Below are positions 1-9,040 of a DNA stretch of 45,205 nt, one piece after another. The position numbers and the translations under genes are program-made. A model generated the notes under the pieces. That model ran no database searches and had not been told where the DNA came from. It worked only from the letters and a program-made list of their open reading frames with translations. Each line of letters opens with the position of its first letter. Position 1 is the first letter of the stretch. Source of the stretch: Clostridium sp. Cult2 (GTDB taxonomy: Bacteria; Bacillota; Clostridia; Tissierellales; Tepidimicrobiaceae); NCBI RefSeq assembly GCF_021655075.1, contig NZ_PPXX01000032.1, positions 1-45,205 on the forward strand. The letters run 5' to 3'.

Positions 1-34
1 TTAATTTTTATATTAATTATTTTAAGTTTTGCTA

Positions 35-63
35 TTGACATTTTGAGCTTTTTAATTTATCAT
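35..63 (+). promoter_or_regulatory. Sigma-A promoter of the ABC-2 exporter operon
   Basis: A perfect -35 hexamer TTGACA (35-40) is followed after 17 bases by TATCAT (58-63), one base from the -10 consensus. It lies 55 bases before the ATG at 118 and fits as the promoter for the three exporter genes. Seen directly; activity is inferred. Confidence 0.75.
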
Positions 64-117
64 TATATTAAATCCATTATTTAGTAAATTTAATTGATTT
101 TGAAAGGGGTAATTACT

Positions 118-1125
118 ATGACTAGTTTTGCTATACAAGTAAATAATCTAAGAAAAGAGTTTGAAATAAAGAAAAAAAATGGTTTGTTTAGAACTAGTAA
201 GGAAAAAGAAATATTTGTTGCAGTAGATAATGTAAGCTTTAATGTATATAAAGGCGAAATATTTGGTTTTTTAGGCCCTAATGGTGCTGGGAAAACTACT
301 ACCATAAAAATGATATCCACTTTGCTTAGGCCTACTTCTGGTACAGCAATTGTAAATGGCATAAATGGAGTAGAAAAACCTATGGAAGTGTTGAAAAATT
401 TAGGTACTGTACTAGCAGGAGAAAGAAGTACTTACTGGAAACTAACAGGAAGAGAAAATTTAGAATATTTTGCTGCTATGAACGGTATAACAGGAAAAAA
501 AGCAGATAAAAAAATAAATAATCTATTGAAAAGATTTAATCTTGAAAAAAGAGCAGATGAAACTGTAGAAAAATATTCTACGGGAATGAAGCAAAGAGTT
601 GCTTTAGCTAAGGCCTTAATTTCAGACCCAGAAATATTGATATTAGATGAACCTACTTCTGGCTTAGACCCTCAATCCGCTCGGAATTTAAGAGAACTAA
701 TATTAGAAATAAAGGAAGAAGGAAGGACTATACTGTTGACTACCCATTATATGGAAGAAGCAGATCAGCTTAGTGATAGGATAGCCATAATAGATCATGG
801 AAAAATTATAGCAATGGATACTCCTTATAATTTAAAAAATGGTTTGAATAGGACCAATATAATAATCTTAGAATTAAATAATTGGAATGATAATGCCCAA
901 GAGAAAATCAAAGATATTCCCTCTGTTGAAAATATCAACTTCAAATTCAATGATATAACTCAAAGATGGGAAGTCAAAGTTCATATTGCTAATGGGTCTG
1001 ATACCATAAGCAGTTTAATATCAAATATTATTTCATCTGATATAAAAATTACCAACTTCAGAGTGGAAGAGCCTACTCTGGAAGATGTATTCATTAGCCT
1101 TACTGGAAAGTCATTAAGAGAATAG
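118..1125 (+). CDS. ABC-2 type exporter, ATP-binding protein
   Basis: Cytoplasmic ATPase that should power the two membrane subunits encoded directly downstream. The N-terminal half is a complete ABC domain: Walker A GPNGAGKTT, signature YSTGMKQR, Walker B ILILDEPTSGLDP and the switch histidine in TTHYMEEAD. The last 90 or so residues form the extra C-terminal domain common in DrrA-type exporters. The start is placed at the ATG at 118, 7 bases after AAAGGGG; an in-frame TTG at 94 has no ribosome binding site. It is 12 bases from the next gene, so the three genes form an operon. The family exports drugs, lipids or antibiotics; the substrate here cannot be told. Confidence 0.93.
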   Translation: MTSFAIQVNNLRKEFEIKKKNGLFRTSKEKEIFVAVDNVSFNVYKGEIFGFLGPNGAGKTTTIKMISTLLRPTSGTAIVNGINGVEKPMEVLKNLGTVLAGERSTYWKLTGRENLEYFAAMNGITGKKADKKINNLLKRFNLEKRADETVEKYSTGMKQRVALAKALISDPEILILDEPTSGLDPQSARNLRELILEIKEEGRTILLTTHYMEEADQLSDRIAIIDHGKIIAMDTPYNLKNGLNRTNIIILELNNWNDNAQEKIKDIPSVENINFKFNDITQRWEVKVHIANGSDTISSLISNIISSDIKITNFRVEEPTLEDVFISLTGKSLRE

Positions 1126-1137
1126 GAGGATATTTAA

Positions 1138-1962
1138 ATGGATATTTTCTTACCAATATTTACGGTATTCAAAAAAGAATGGAGGATAATGCTAAGATAT
1201 CCATCTTGGTTTATACCATTGTTAATATGGCCTGTTATTTTCCCCTTTGGATATCTATTTACTGCTAAAGCATTATCTGGCACTGGATATAATTCTTTAG
1301 CCCAATTTCAATCTATTGCAGGAACTACAGACTATACCACCTATATGTTAATTGGAACTACCATATGGATGTGGATTAATTCTATGCTTTGGTCCTTTGG
1401 GTCTAGTTTAAGAGTTGAACAAATGAGAGGTACTTTAGAATCAAATTGGCTTTGCCCTATACCTAAAATCAGCATATTATTTGGATATTCTATTTTTCAG
1501 TTATTTGTCAGTATTATTTATATTGTAGTTTCAATCGTTGAATTTAAAATATTTTATAATTTTGAATTTGTTGGAAACCCTCTATTGGCATTATTGATTA
1601 TTTTAATATCAATACCTGCTGTATATGGAATTGGATTTATCTTTGCCTCTTTGGTTCTATGGGTTAAGGAAGCAAATTCAATGGTATTTTTAGTTCGAGG
1701 AATAATGACTATCTTTTGTGGGATAACTTATCCATTGGCAGTACTACCCAATTGGATGAAAAATATTTCCCAGGTTATACCTATGACTCATAGTATAAAT
1801 GCACTAAGAGCAGTTATTTCCTCTGGAGCTACAATTGGGGAAATAAATAAAGAAATAATTTATTTAATTATTTCCGGTATTGTCCTTATGAGTCTAGGTG
1901 TATTATCTTTTTTCTACACTCAAAAGAAAGCAAAGGATTCTGGTTCCTTAGGCCATTATTAG
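1138..1962 (+). CDS. ABC-2 type exporter, membrane subunit 1
   Basis: Integral membrane permease of about 274 residues with roughly six hydrophobic segments, the normal size for an ABC-2 subunit. A central stretch, AGTTDYTTYMLIGT followed by LESNWLCPIP, recurs in modified form in the next gene (AGTTDYMAFLVIGS, IESNWLTPIP), so the two permeases are paralogues that probably form a heterodimer. It has a strong AGGAGG site 8 bases before the ATG and sits 12 bases after the ATPase gene. Function follows from family and position. Confidence 0.9.
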   Translation: MDIFLPIFTVFKKEWRIMLRYPSWFIPLLIWPVIFPFGYLFTAKALSGTGYNSLAQFQSIAGTTDYTTYMLIGTTIWMWINSMLWSFGSSLRVEQMRGTLESNWLCPIPKISILFGYSIFQLFVSIIYIVVSIVEFKIFYNFEFVGNPLLALLIILISIPAVYGIGFIFASLVLWVKEANSMVFLVRGIMTIFCGITYPLAVLPNWMKNISQVIPMTHSINALRAVISSGATIGEINKEIIYLIISGIVLMSLGVLSFFYTQKKAKDSGSLGHY

Positions 1963-1984
1963 TCTAAGATTGGAGGAAAATATA

Positions 1985-2812
1985 ATGAAAATAAAAGCTT
2001 ATCTAATCGCCATTATGGCTATAATAAAAAAAGATGCAAAGATTTTCTTTAGATATCCAGCTAATGCCATATTTAGAATAGTTGAACCTATAATATGGAT
2101 TACACCTGTATACTTTCTATCTAAAGCTTTTCAGATAAAGGGTGAAAATATAGGTTTTAGTCAATACGCGGGAACTACCGACTATATGGCATTTTTAGTA
2201 ATTGGAAGTATTATTGGGGGCTTTGTTAGCTCAGTATTATGGGGTATGGGCTTCTCCCTAAAAAATGAAATGGATGCAGGAGTAATTGAATCCAATTGGC
2301 TAACACCTATACCTCTTTGGATACAGTTAATAGGTAGATCTATTTTCTCATTAGTTATTACCACTGTGAATGCCTTAACCGTTGCTTTTATCATATGGAT
2401 TATGTTTGGATTTAATATTGGCAAAGGTATGTTACCTGCAATAGTTACACTTTTACCTATGCTAATAGCTTTATATGGATTAGGATTTGGAATAGCTTCA
2501 TTAGTACTGATTACAAATAATGCTAATAATATAATAGATATTACCAGTTTTTCTTTAACCCTATTGTCTGGTGAATCCTTTCCTATTACCGTATTGCCAA
2601 GAGCCATAATGGCTATATCTCTATCCTTACCCCTAACTTACGGGTATGATGCCATAAGGGGAATCCTGCTAGATACAAATACTTTACTTCCACTAAAGAT
2701 GGAGATGTGGATTTTAATAGGATTTATGATAACTGGTACATTGATAGGATATAATGTTTTGAAAAAAGTAGAGAAATATTGTAGAACTGTAGGAAATATA
2801 GGTTTTCATTGA
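1985..2812 (+). CDS. ABC-2 type exporter, membrane subunit 2
   Basis: Second integral membrane permease of the exporter, paralogous to the one before it. The first segment carries a short basic N-terminus followed by about six hydrophobic helices. The start chosen is the ATG at 1985, 7 bases after a TGGAGG site; an upstream in-frame TTG at 1970 overlaps that site and is unlikely. It is the last gene of the operon, and a hairpin terminator follows within 20 bases. Confidence 0.9.
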   Translation: MKIKAYLIAIMAIIKKDAKIFFRYPANAIFRIVEPIIWITPVYFLSKAFQIKGENIGFSQYAGTTDYMAFLVIGSIIGGFVSSVLWGMGFSLKNEMDAGVIESNWLTPIPLWIQLIGRSIFSLVITTVNALTVAFIIWIMFGFNIGKGMLPAIVTLLPMLIALYGLGFGIASLVLITNNANNIIDITSFSLTLLSGESFPITVLPRAIMAISLSLPLTYGYDAIRGILLDTNTLLPLKMEMWILIGFMITGTLIGYNVLKKVEKYCRTVGNIGFH

Positions 2813-2831
2813 TAATACTCCCTAATTCATA

Positions 2832-2864
2832 AAAGTGGCAGATTTTTACATAATCTGCCACTTT
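2832..2864. terminator. Bidirectional intrinsic terminator (exporter operon / L,D-transpeptidase)
   Basis: Inverted repeat with 13-base arms (2832-2844 and 2852-2864), loop of 7 and flanking A/T runs. The right arm is also coding: it holds the last codons of the converging L,D-transpeptidase gene, and that gene's stop codon lies in the loop. Confidence 0.8.
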
Positions 2865-3628
2865 ATATTTCCCCATGTTAACGAACATACTTCTTCAATT
2901 TGATCATATTCTATATATTGTTTAATTCCCCGTTCTTCTAATACCTCTTCTGTGCCTATCCACACTTCTGTATTAATCGGTATATATTCAAATAACTCTT
3001 CAGCATCCTCATTTATCATTCTAATACAACCAGCAGAAATATATTTACCAATAGAAAAGGGTGCTGAATTGCCATGGATACCATATCCATTATATTTTTC
3101 CGTAGAAAGACCTAACCACCTTTTGCCAAGGGGATTACTTGGATCCCCACCTCTAACAGGTTTAAATTTGCCCCCCATTCCTCCCCAATAAGGATTTTTA
3201 ACCTTATTTATTATGGTAAATTTATGATTTGGTGTAGGTGAATTAGATTTTCCTAGGGCAACGGGGTATTTCTTATATATCTCTCCATTATTATACACCG
3301 TTAATATCTTCTTGGTCTTATTTATGACTATAAACCATTCTTTTTCTATAAATTCCTCAGGAATTATATCTACAATATGTTTATTTTCATTAATTAGGGC
3401 TTCATTGGTAATATCTCCAATTATACCATCAACAGATAAATTATTTTCTGCTTGAAATCTTAGAAGTGTATTTCTTTGCTCTAAAATATTCCCGTTATAT
3501 CCACTGCTTACATATTCTTTTAAAACATATTCATTATCTAATATTTCAGCATAACCCGCCTTAATAAAAAAACATAGAAAGATAATTACTAAAAATCCTA
3601 TTCTCCTTAATCCTATTCTCTTTGTCAT
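2846..3628 (-). CDS. L,D-transpeptidase (YkuD domain), exported
   Basis: Peptidoglycan cross-linking or remodelling enzyme expected outside the cell membrane. Residues 5-27 form a hydrophobic signal sequence or anchor. Residues about 30-85 resemble a peptidoglycan-binding type 1 repeat (LRFQAENNLSVDGIIGDIT). The YkuD domain from about residue 95 contains the active-site pattern HGN...S.GCIRM with the catalytic cysteine. AAGGAGG lies 9 bases before the ATG. It is a single-gene unit; its 3' end merges with the shared terminator. Such proteins in Firmicutes often act in vegetative wall or spore cortex remodelling; which applies here cannot be told. Confidence 0.92.
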   Translation of the reverse strand: MTKRIGLRRIGFLVIIFLCFFIKAGYAEILDNEYVLKEYVSSGYNGNILEQRNTLLRFQAENNLSVDGIIGDITNEALINENKHIVDIIPEEFIEKEWFIVINKTKKILTVYNNGEIYKKYPVALGKSNSPTPNHKFTIINKVKNPYWGGMGGKFKPVRGGDPSNPLGKRWLGLSTEKYNGYGIHGNSAPFSIGKYISAGCIRMINEDAEELFEYIPINTEVWIGTEEVLEERGIKQYIEYDQIEEVCSLTWGNIKWQIM

Positions 3629-3786
3629 ATAAAATACCTCCTTCCTATACTATATTCACCTAATACTAAATAGTTTAATGATTTTTTAAACTTTGTTTAG
3701 GTCTGTATAGGAAGGCTTTCCTATTCAAGAGTTACAATTTAATAACTCCTATTATGACTTTTTATCTTTAGCACATTTCAAATTTG

Positions 3787-4506
3787 TTATTTAAATAATA
3801 TTTCTCTCAATTCAGTTAATACTTCTCCTGCCTTGCCAATTATCTCAATATCAAAATTATATCCCCTAGTCCCTTCCATGTTTATATATACGGTCTTTCC
3901 TCTAGTCATATAGGGAAATTGATTTACTGGATATACCTGTAGACTGGTTCCTATGACCATTAAAAGATCTGACCTCTCCAAATCTCTTATGGCATTTTGC
4001 CAAGTAATAGTTGGCAACATTTCTCCAAATAGAACTATATCTGGCCTTAAAGCATTCTTTCCACAATTTTTGCAATTTCTTTCTTCCAAAAAATCTTCAA
4101 TAGAATGGCTTGTATTACATTCATTGCATCTTATCTTTCTTATATTTCCATGGAGTTCATAAACATTTTGGCTTCCTGCCTTGGCATGTAATCCAGAAAT
4201 ATTTTGGGTAGCTAGGCTTTTTATATAACCTTCTTTCTCTAATTCTGCTAATACATAATGGCCTTCATGAGGAGTAATATTCTCCATATTTTTAATTCTG
4301 GCAGAGTAAAATTCATGGAATAAAGGATAATTTTCGTGTAAAGCTTCTACTGTAGCTACTTTTGCTGGATCTACTTTATACCATAATCCATCTTTAGATC
4401 TAAAATCTGGAATATTACTTTCCGTATCCATACCTGCTCCAGTCATCACTACCATATTATTTGAATCTTTTATGATATCTGCCAGTTTTTTAATATCTTC
4501 ATTCAT
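3787..4506 (-). CDS. Sir2-family NAD-dependent protein deacylase (sirtuin)
   Basis: Predicted cytoplasmic enzyme that removes acyl groups from lysines using NAD and releases nicotinamide. Visible motifs are GAGMDTESNIPDFR at the NAD site, catalytic His119 in YELHGN, and the zinc cysteines 127, 130, 145 and 148. Two positions depart from the usual family pattern: GAGxS reads GAGMD, and the NID of QNIDxLH reads NIS (Ser104). Length (239) is normal. The start at 4506 has GGAG 8 bases upstream; an ATG at 4530 overlaps the previous stop codon but has no proper ribosome site. The nicotinamidase gene directly upstream suggests coupled nicotinamide removal. The fold is certain; activity is less so because of Ser104. 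Confidence 0.88.
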   Translation of the reverse strand: MNEDIKKLADIIKDSNNMVVMTGAGMDTESNIPDFRSKDGLWYKVDPAKVATVEALHENYPLFHEFYSARIKNMENITPHEGHYVLAELEKEGYIKSLATQNISGLHAKAGSQNVYELHGNIRKIRCNECNTSHSIEDFLEERNCKNCGKNALRPDIVLFGEMLPTITWQNAIRDLERSDLLMVIGTSLQVYPVNQFPYMTRGKTVYINMEGTRGYNFDIEIIGKAGEVLTELREILFK

Positions 4507-4526
4507 TCTATCAACTCCATAATCTT

Positions 4527-5051
4527 TCATTCTCCATTTATTATCCTACAGCCTAAGGTGTTTTCCATTTCTTTTAATGCAAAATTATGAGCTGCCTCAT
4601 CAAAAGAGGCTACTCCATCCTTATAGATATTTACTTTATATCCTAAGTTTCTAGCATCTGCTGCTGTATAGAGAACACAAATATTAGTACATACCCCAGC
4701 TAAGTAAATTTCATCTACTTCTTTTTCTCTTAAATAAATATCTAAATCCGTTCCAAAAAATGAACTATATCGTCTTTTCTTAATAATTTTATCTTCATCT
4801 TTCACTTCTAAGTCTTCAATTATTTGGCTACCTTCTGTATTAACTATACAATGAGGTAAGAACATATCAAATTCTTTATCGTCCTTTTCATGATTATCGC
4901 ATATATAGATAATAGGATAATCATTTTTTCTAAATTCATCTGTTTTTTCTTTAATAAATTGTATTATCTTTTGCCCTGCAGGTCCTGTAGTCAATACACC
5001 CTTCTCATCTATAAAATCCTTTAACATGTCGATTATTAATAATGCCTTCAC
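4527..5051 (-). CDS. pncA: Nicotinamidase / isochorismatase-family cysteine hydrolase
   Basis: Predicted to hydrolyse nicotinamide to nicotinate for NAD salvage. The catalytic triad of the family is in place: Asp8 (LIIDMLKDF), Lys92 (KKRRYSSFFGTDL) and Cys125 (AGVCTNICVLYT). Candidate metal ligands are Asp52 and His54 (CDNH) and His67 (LPHC). The RYSSFFGTDL and GVCTNICVLYTAADA stretches resemble Bacillus PncA (YueJ) closely. It starts with GTG, 8 bases after AAGGAGG. Its stop overlaps an upstream ATG of the sirtuin reading frame, so the two genes are translated from one message. A different amide substrate is possible, but the sirtuin partner supports nicotinamide. Confidence 0.87.
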   Translation of the reverse strand: MKALLIIDMLKDFIDEKGVLTTGPAGQKIIQFIKEKTDEFRKNDYPIIYICDNHEKDDKEFDMFLPHCIVNTEGSQIIEDLEVKDEDKIIKKRRYSSFFGTDLDIYLREKEVDEIYLAGVCTNICVLYTAADARNLGYKVNIYKDGVASFDEAAHNFALKEMENTLGCRIINGE

Positions 5052-5125
5052 TCTTATCCCCTCCTTATAAGTATATGTTGCTGTATAATGCTCATATATA
5101 AGTATATCATAACCTTCTCCCGGTT

Positions 5126-5587
5126 TTAACCTTTACAAATATCTACCCAGGTTCCTTTTGTTACTTCACTTAAATAATCTACCTCAATTTTTATGCAGGT
5201 ATTAATCCCTCCAGCTGCAGGATAAACATAATCAAATTCCTTTAAAGATATATCTAAATATATATCTAGTGGTTTACTAAGCCCAAAAGGGCATACTCCC
5301 CCTACAGGATGTCCTGTAGCTTCTTCCAATTCATCTGGCTTAATAAATCTTGCTTTTTCTTTAAAATAATTTCTAAACTTTTTATTATCTATTTTTACAT
5401 CCCCTTTTGCAACAATGAGTATATCCCTTTCTTTAAGTCTTAAAGCCATAGTTTTTGCTATTTGTCCAGGCTGAACTCCTAATGCTTTAGCTGCTAATTT
5501 TACCGTTGCAGTACTTGTATCCATCTCAATAATTGCTAAGTTTAATTCCCCTTCTTCTATATGCTTTTTTACACTCTTCACAGTCAT
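5126..5587 (-). CDS. YbaK/EbsC-family Cys-tRNA(Pro) deacylase-like protein
   Basis: Single-domain protein of 153 residues related to the editing domain of prolyl-tRNA synthetase; members hydrolyse mischarged aminoacyl-tRNAs in the cytoplasm. Family marks are AKTMALRL with the conserved lysine, IVAKGDVKIDNKK, the loop GHPVGGVCPFGL, and a C-terminal YPAAGGINTCIKI. The start has GAGGTG 7 bases upstream. It stands alone, 74 bases from the nicotinamidase gene. Which mischarged tRNA it clears cannot be decided from sequence alone. Confidence 0.88.
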   Translation of the reverse strand: MTVKSVKKHIEEGELNLAIIEMDTSTATVKLAAKALGVQPGQIAKTMALRLKERDILIVAKGDVKIDNKKFRNYFKEKARFIKPDELEEATGHPVGGVCPFGLSKPLDIYLDISLKEFDYVYPAAGGINTCIKIEVDYLSEVTKGTWVDICKG

Positions 5588-5746
5588 TTGTTTACACCTC
5601 TTAATAATTTTTACTATAATTATAACATAAATAATAATAATTAATAGGACGAAGGGGAGATTTAGTACCCTGCCAGATGTTTTTGATAATGATCCTTTCT
5701 TATGGGTATAGTTTTAATACAATACTTATTTAGAAAGTGTGGTGAA

Positions 5747-6076
5747 ATGATGGAGGATTTAACATCAAAAAAATGTGTTCCTTGTAGCGTTGGAGCTCCA
5801 ACTTTAGAGATAGATGAAATTAAAGAATTCCATAAATCTTTAAAAGAAGGTTGGGAAGTAATAGATAATAAAAAAATAGAAAAAATTTATAAATTTAAAA
5901 ATTTTAAAGAAGCTTTAGGTTTTACTAATAAAGTAGGAAGTCTTGCAGAAGAGGAAGGACATCATCCTGATATTTATCTATCTTGGGGAAAAGTAGTCAT
6001 TCAACTTTGGACTTATAAAATTGGCGGTCTTCACGAAAATGATTTTATATTAGCTGCAAAAATTGATGAGCTATAA
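5747..6076 (+). CDS. Pterin-4a-carbinolamine dehydratase
   Basis: Small cytoplasmic enzyme (109 residues) of the PhhB/DCoH family, which dehydrates 4a-hydroxytetrahydropterin. The opening DLTSKKCVPC, the central FKEALGFTNKVG and the motif EEGHHPDIYLSWGKV with the paired histidines are diagnostic. The start is taken at the ATG at 5747 behind GTGGTG; the next codon is also ATG and could serve. No aromatic amino acid hydroxylase is visible nearby, so its role here may be molybdopterin- or pterin-related, or unknown. It is followed by a hairpin terminator. Confidence 0.9.
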   Translation: MMEDLTSKKCVPCSVGAPTLEIDEIKEFHKSLKEGWEVIDNKKIEKIYKFKNFKEALGFTNKVGSLAEEEGHHPDIYLSWGKVVIQLWTYKIGGLHENDFILAAKIDEL

Positions 6077-6082
6077 AATATA

Positions 6083-6115
6083 AGAGACATCTAGATTGCA
6101 AATCCAGATGTCTCT
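6083..6115. terminator. Bidirectional terminator between pterin dehydratase gene and nrdG
   Basis: Inverted repeat with arms of 15 bases (6083-6097 and 6101-6115) and one mismatch, in the gap between converging genes, with T-rich sequence on both exits. Confidence 0.75.
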
Positions 6116-6119
6116 CTAT

Positions 6120-6629
6120 TTATATATTAGCAATAATTATTTGATTCTTTTCCAAAGAACTTTTAACATCAATTATTCTTTGGTTTTCTGAGCCTCTAAA
6201 CTTTAAAAGTAAACTCTTTTTTTCTATATTAAATTTACCATCTATTAAAATATCTGTTTTATTCAATAATTCCTTCCATCCATTATTGATATCAATCTCT
6301 TTTATTAATTCTTCAAAAGTATATCCAGTATAGGTTACTATATTACCACCTAGTTTTTTTACCCTATTAGCTAAAATAGCGCATGCTTTCCCTTGATGAA
6401 AAGGCTCTCCTCCACTTAAAGTTATCCCATCCAGTAAAGGGTCTTCTTTAAACATTTCTACTATTTCTTCTACATAAATATAGTGCCCTTTGCTGAAGGA
6501 ATGGGTTTCAGGGTTATGACAGCCTATACAATTATGAACACAGCCTTGAGTAAATACTACTAATCTTATCCCTGGTCCATCCACTATAGATTCTTTTATT
6601 AATCCTGCAATCTTTATTTTTTCTTCCAT
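6120..6629 (-). CDS. nrdG: Anaerobic ribonucleotide reductase activating protein (radical SAM)
   Basis: Makes the glycyl radical on NrdD using S-adenosylmethionine and a 4Fe-4S cluster. The cluster motif is CVHNCIGC (CxxxCxxC), followed by the SAM-binding stretch GITLSGGEPF. Size (169 residues) is normal for NrdG. It is 11 bases after nrdD on the same strand and so cotranscribed. An AGAGGTG site precedes the ATG. Confidence 0.96.
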   Translation of the reverse strand: MEEKIKIAGLIKESIVDGPGIRLVVFTQGCVHNCIGCHNPETHSFSKGHYIYVEEIVEMFKEDPLLDGITLSGGEPFHQGKACAILANRVKKLGGNIVTYTGYTFEELIKEIDINNGWKELLNKTDILIDGKFNIEKKSLLLKFRGSENQRIIDVKSSLEKNQIIIANI

Positions 6630-6640
6630 AGATACACCTC

Positions 6641-8968
6641 TTATTCATAAGAACAGGATAAATGTTTTACTCTGTCTCTTTCTTCGGCTCTTTTCGCATC
6701 GTTAAATCTATCTAAGGTTCCGACTAAATATCCAGTAATTCGTCTAATTCTATCGAATTTAATATCTCCTTCTACCCTGCCACATTTAGGGCAAGTATCA
6801 TTAATAATTCCCGTATATCCACAGACTGGATCTCTATCTACTGGATGATTTATGGAACCATAACCAATTCCTGATTCCTTCATAAATCTAACTACCTTCT
6901 CAAAAGCGTCCAAGTTTTGAACAGGATCTCCATCTAATTCTATATATGTAATATGTCCTGCGTTAGTTAGTTCATGGTAAGGAGCTTCTATGCTTATCTT
7001 TTCATATGCTGTAATTTGGTAGTATACAGGTACATGAAAACTATTAGTATAATATTCTCTATCGGTAACTCCCTCGATATTTCCAAATAATTCCCTATCC
7101 ATTTTAACAAACCTACCAGCTGTACCTTCTGCAGGAGTAGCTAAAAGGGTAAAATTCATACCATATTGATTGCTTACATCATCCATACGTTTTCTCATAT
7201 GTTCGATTATTTCCAATCCAACTTTTTGGGAATTTTCACTTTCTCCATGATGAAAACCAGTTAAAGCTTTTAAACATTCTGCTAGTCCAATGAAGCCAAT
7301 AGATAAGGTTCCATGTTTTAATACTTCCCTTATATAATCATCCTTGTGAAGTTTACCTGAATCAATCCATACTCCTTGCCCCATTAAAAATGGAAAGTTA
7401 TGAACCTTTTTACTTGCTTGTATTTCAAATCTTTCTATTAATTGTTCTATTATTAAGTTCATAGTTTGATCTAATTCTTTATAAAAAGCCTTTAGATTTC
7501 CTTTATTTTTGATTCCTAGTCTTGGCAGATTAATAGTCGTAAAACTTAAATTACCTCTTCCATTTACTATCTCTCTAGATGGATCATAAACATTTCCTAT
7601 AACCCTTGTTCTACAACCCATATAGGCAATTTCCGTTTCCGGATGTCCTTCTTTATAATATTTTAGATTGTAGGGAGCATCAATAAAAGAAAAGTTAGGG
7701 AATAATCTTTTAGCACTTACCCTGCAAGCTAACTTAAATAAATCGTAATTAGGATCTCCTTCATTATAGTTAATGCCCTCTTTTATTTTAAATATTTGTA
7801 TAGGAAAAATAGGTGTCTCTCCATTACCTAATCCTGCTTCAGTAGCCAAAAGCAAATTCTTCATGGCAATTCTGCCTTCTACTGAAGTATCAGTACCATA
7901 GTTAATGGAGCTAAAAGGTATCTGAGCTCCTGCCCTTGAATGCATAGTGTTTAAATTATGAACAAAAGCTTCCATTGCTTGATAAGTCCTCTTGTCCGTA
8001 TCCTTATGTGCATTTTTTTCTGCAAACTTTTGAATTTTATCAACCAATTTCTCATCATTCAACAATTCATTTAAATACTCAGCTTCCCTTCTTTTATATT
8101 CTTTATAATCAGTTAAAGTAGGTACAAGATTATATTCTTTTTCCAATACTTTAAATATATTATTTATATTATCACTTAAATCTAGATCTTCTATTAATAA
8201 ATCAACACTTTTAATTAGATTTCGCCTATAGAATTTAACATAGGTTTTCCCTACACCTAATGCCATCCCGTAATCAAAATTAGGAATACTTTGACCTCCA
8301 TGTTGATCGTTTTGATTTGATTGGATTGCTATACAAGCTAAAGCAGAATAGCTTTGAATATCTTGTGGTTCTCTTAAGTAGCCATGGCCTGTACTAAATC
8401 CACCTTTAAATAATTCCACAATATCAATCTGGCAACAAGTAGTTGTTAATGTTAAAAAATCTAAATCATGAATATGTATATCACCATTTTTATGAGCTTT
8501 TGAATGGGCAGGGTTTAACACAAATAAATCATAAAATTGTTTAGCCCCTTCAGACCCATATTTTAGCATGGTTCCCATAGCAGTATTTCCATCGATATTG
8601 GCATTTTCTCTTTTAATATCTACATCTTGAGCATCTTTGAAGGTTAAATCTTCATAAACCTTCATTAATCTTGTATCCATTTCTCTAACCCTAGTTCTCT
8701 CAGCTCTATATAATATGTATTCCTTTGCAGTTTTAGCATGTCCATTTTCTATCAGAATTTTTTCTACAATATCCTGAATATCTTCAACTCCAGGAATTTT
8801 ATCAGTAAATTTTTCGTTTAAAAGAATTGTTACATCTTCAGCTAATTTTAAAGAAGTATCATAATCATGTCCTCCAGCAGCTTGAGCAGCCTTAAAAATT
8901 GCATTTGTAATTTTTTCTATATTAAAAGGTACTTCTCTACCATCTCTTTTTTTAATCTTTGTAATCAC
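6641..8968 (-). CDS. nrdD: Anaerobic (class III) ribonucleoside-triphosphate reductase
   Basis: Reduces ribonucleoside triphosphates to deoxyribonucleotides without oxygen. The first 95 residues are an ATP-cone allosteric domain (KIKKRDGREVPF). The catalytic domain has the paired cysteines TTTCCQIDI and the YMGCRTRV cysteine. A zinc-site region with C-GYTG and CPKCG precedes the glycyl-radical loop RITGYLVG about 29 residues from the end. The start is placed at a GTG at 8968, 7 bases after GGGAGG; an ATG at 8983 contains that ribosome site within its own codons and is less likely. Expression is probably under NrdR (see the sites at 8994-9040). Strictly anaerobic chemistry fits the inferred lifestyle. 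Confidence 0.96.
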   Translation of the reverse strand: MITKIKKRDGREVPFNIEKITNAIFKAAQAAGGHDYDTSLKLAEDVTILLNEKFTDKIPGVEDIQDIVEKILIENGHAKTAKEYILYRAERTRVREMDTRLMKVYEDLTFKDAQDVDIKRENANIDGNTAMGTMLKYGSEGAKQFYDLFVLNPAHSKAHKNGDIHIHDLDFLTLTTTCCQIDIVELFKGGFSTGHGYLREPQDIQSYSALACIAIQSNQNDQHGGQSIPNFDYGMALGVGKTYVKFYRRNLIKSVDLLIEDLDLSDNINNIFKVLEKEYNLVPTLTDYKEYKRREAEYLNELLNDEKLVDKIQKFAEKNAHKDTDKRTYQAMEAFVHNLNTMHSRAGAQIPFSSINYGTDTSVEGRIAMKNLLLATEAGLGNGETPIFPIQIFKIKEGINYNEGDPNYDLFKLACRVSAKRLFPNFSFIDAPYNLKYYKEGHPETEIAYMGCRTRVIGNVYDPSREIVNGRGNLSFTTINLPRLGIKNKGNLKAFYKELDQTMNLIIEQLIERFEIQASKKVHNFPFLMGQGVWIDSGKLHKDDYIREVLKHGTLSIGFIGLAECLKALTGFHHGESENSQKVGLEIIEHMRKRMDDVSNQYGMNFTLLATPAEGTAGRFVKMDRELFGNIEGVTDREYYTNSFHVPVYYQITAYEKISIEAPYHELTNAGHITYIELDGDPVQNLDAFEKVVRFMKESGIGYGSINHPVDRDPVCGYTGIINDTCPKCGRVEGDIKFDRIRRITGYLVGTLDRFNDAKRAEERDRVKHLSCSYE

Positions 8969-8993
8969 ATTACTACCTCCCATGTTAGATATT

Positions 8994-9040
8994 TTACAAC
9001 ATATTGCCCTTATATGTTATCAGACCTCTATATATAGTGT
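8994..9040 (-). promoter_or_regulatory. Candidate tandem NrdR boxes overlapping the nrdD promoter
   Basis: Read on the minus strand, 9040-9025 is ACACTATATATAGAGG, close to the NrdR consensus ACACWATATATWGTGT. A weaker copy lies at 8994-9009 (plus strand TTACAACATATTGCCC), with 15 bases between boxes and 31 bases centre to centre, the usual NrdR geometry. A perfect -35 TTGACA (9043-9038) overlaps the strong box, with GATAAC 16 bases further as a possible -10, so bound NrdR would cover the promoter. The strong box is clear; the second is degenerate. No nrdR gene is in the window. Confidence 0.7.

Noticed and set aside
2182-2607. 141-codon minus-strand frame
   Set aside because: Antisense shadow within the second ABC-2 permease gene without a ribosome site.
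3708-3748. Small hairpins upstream of the L,D-transpeptidase gene
   Set aside because: Stems of only six bases (TAGGAA/TTCCTA and GAGTTA/TAACTC) in AT-rich sequence; too weak to call as terminators or operators.
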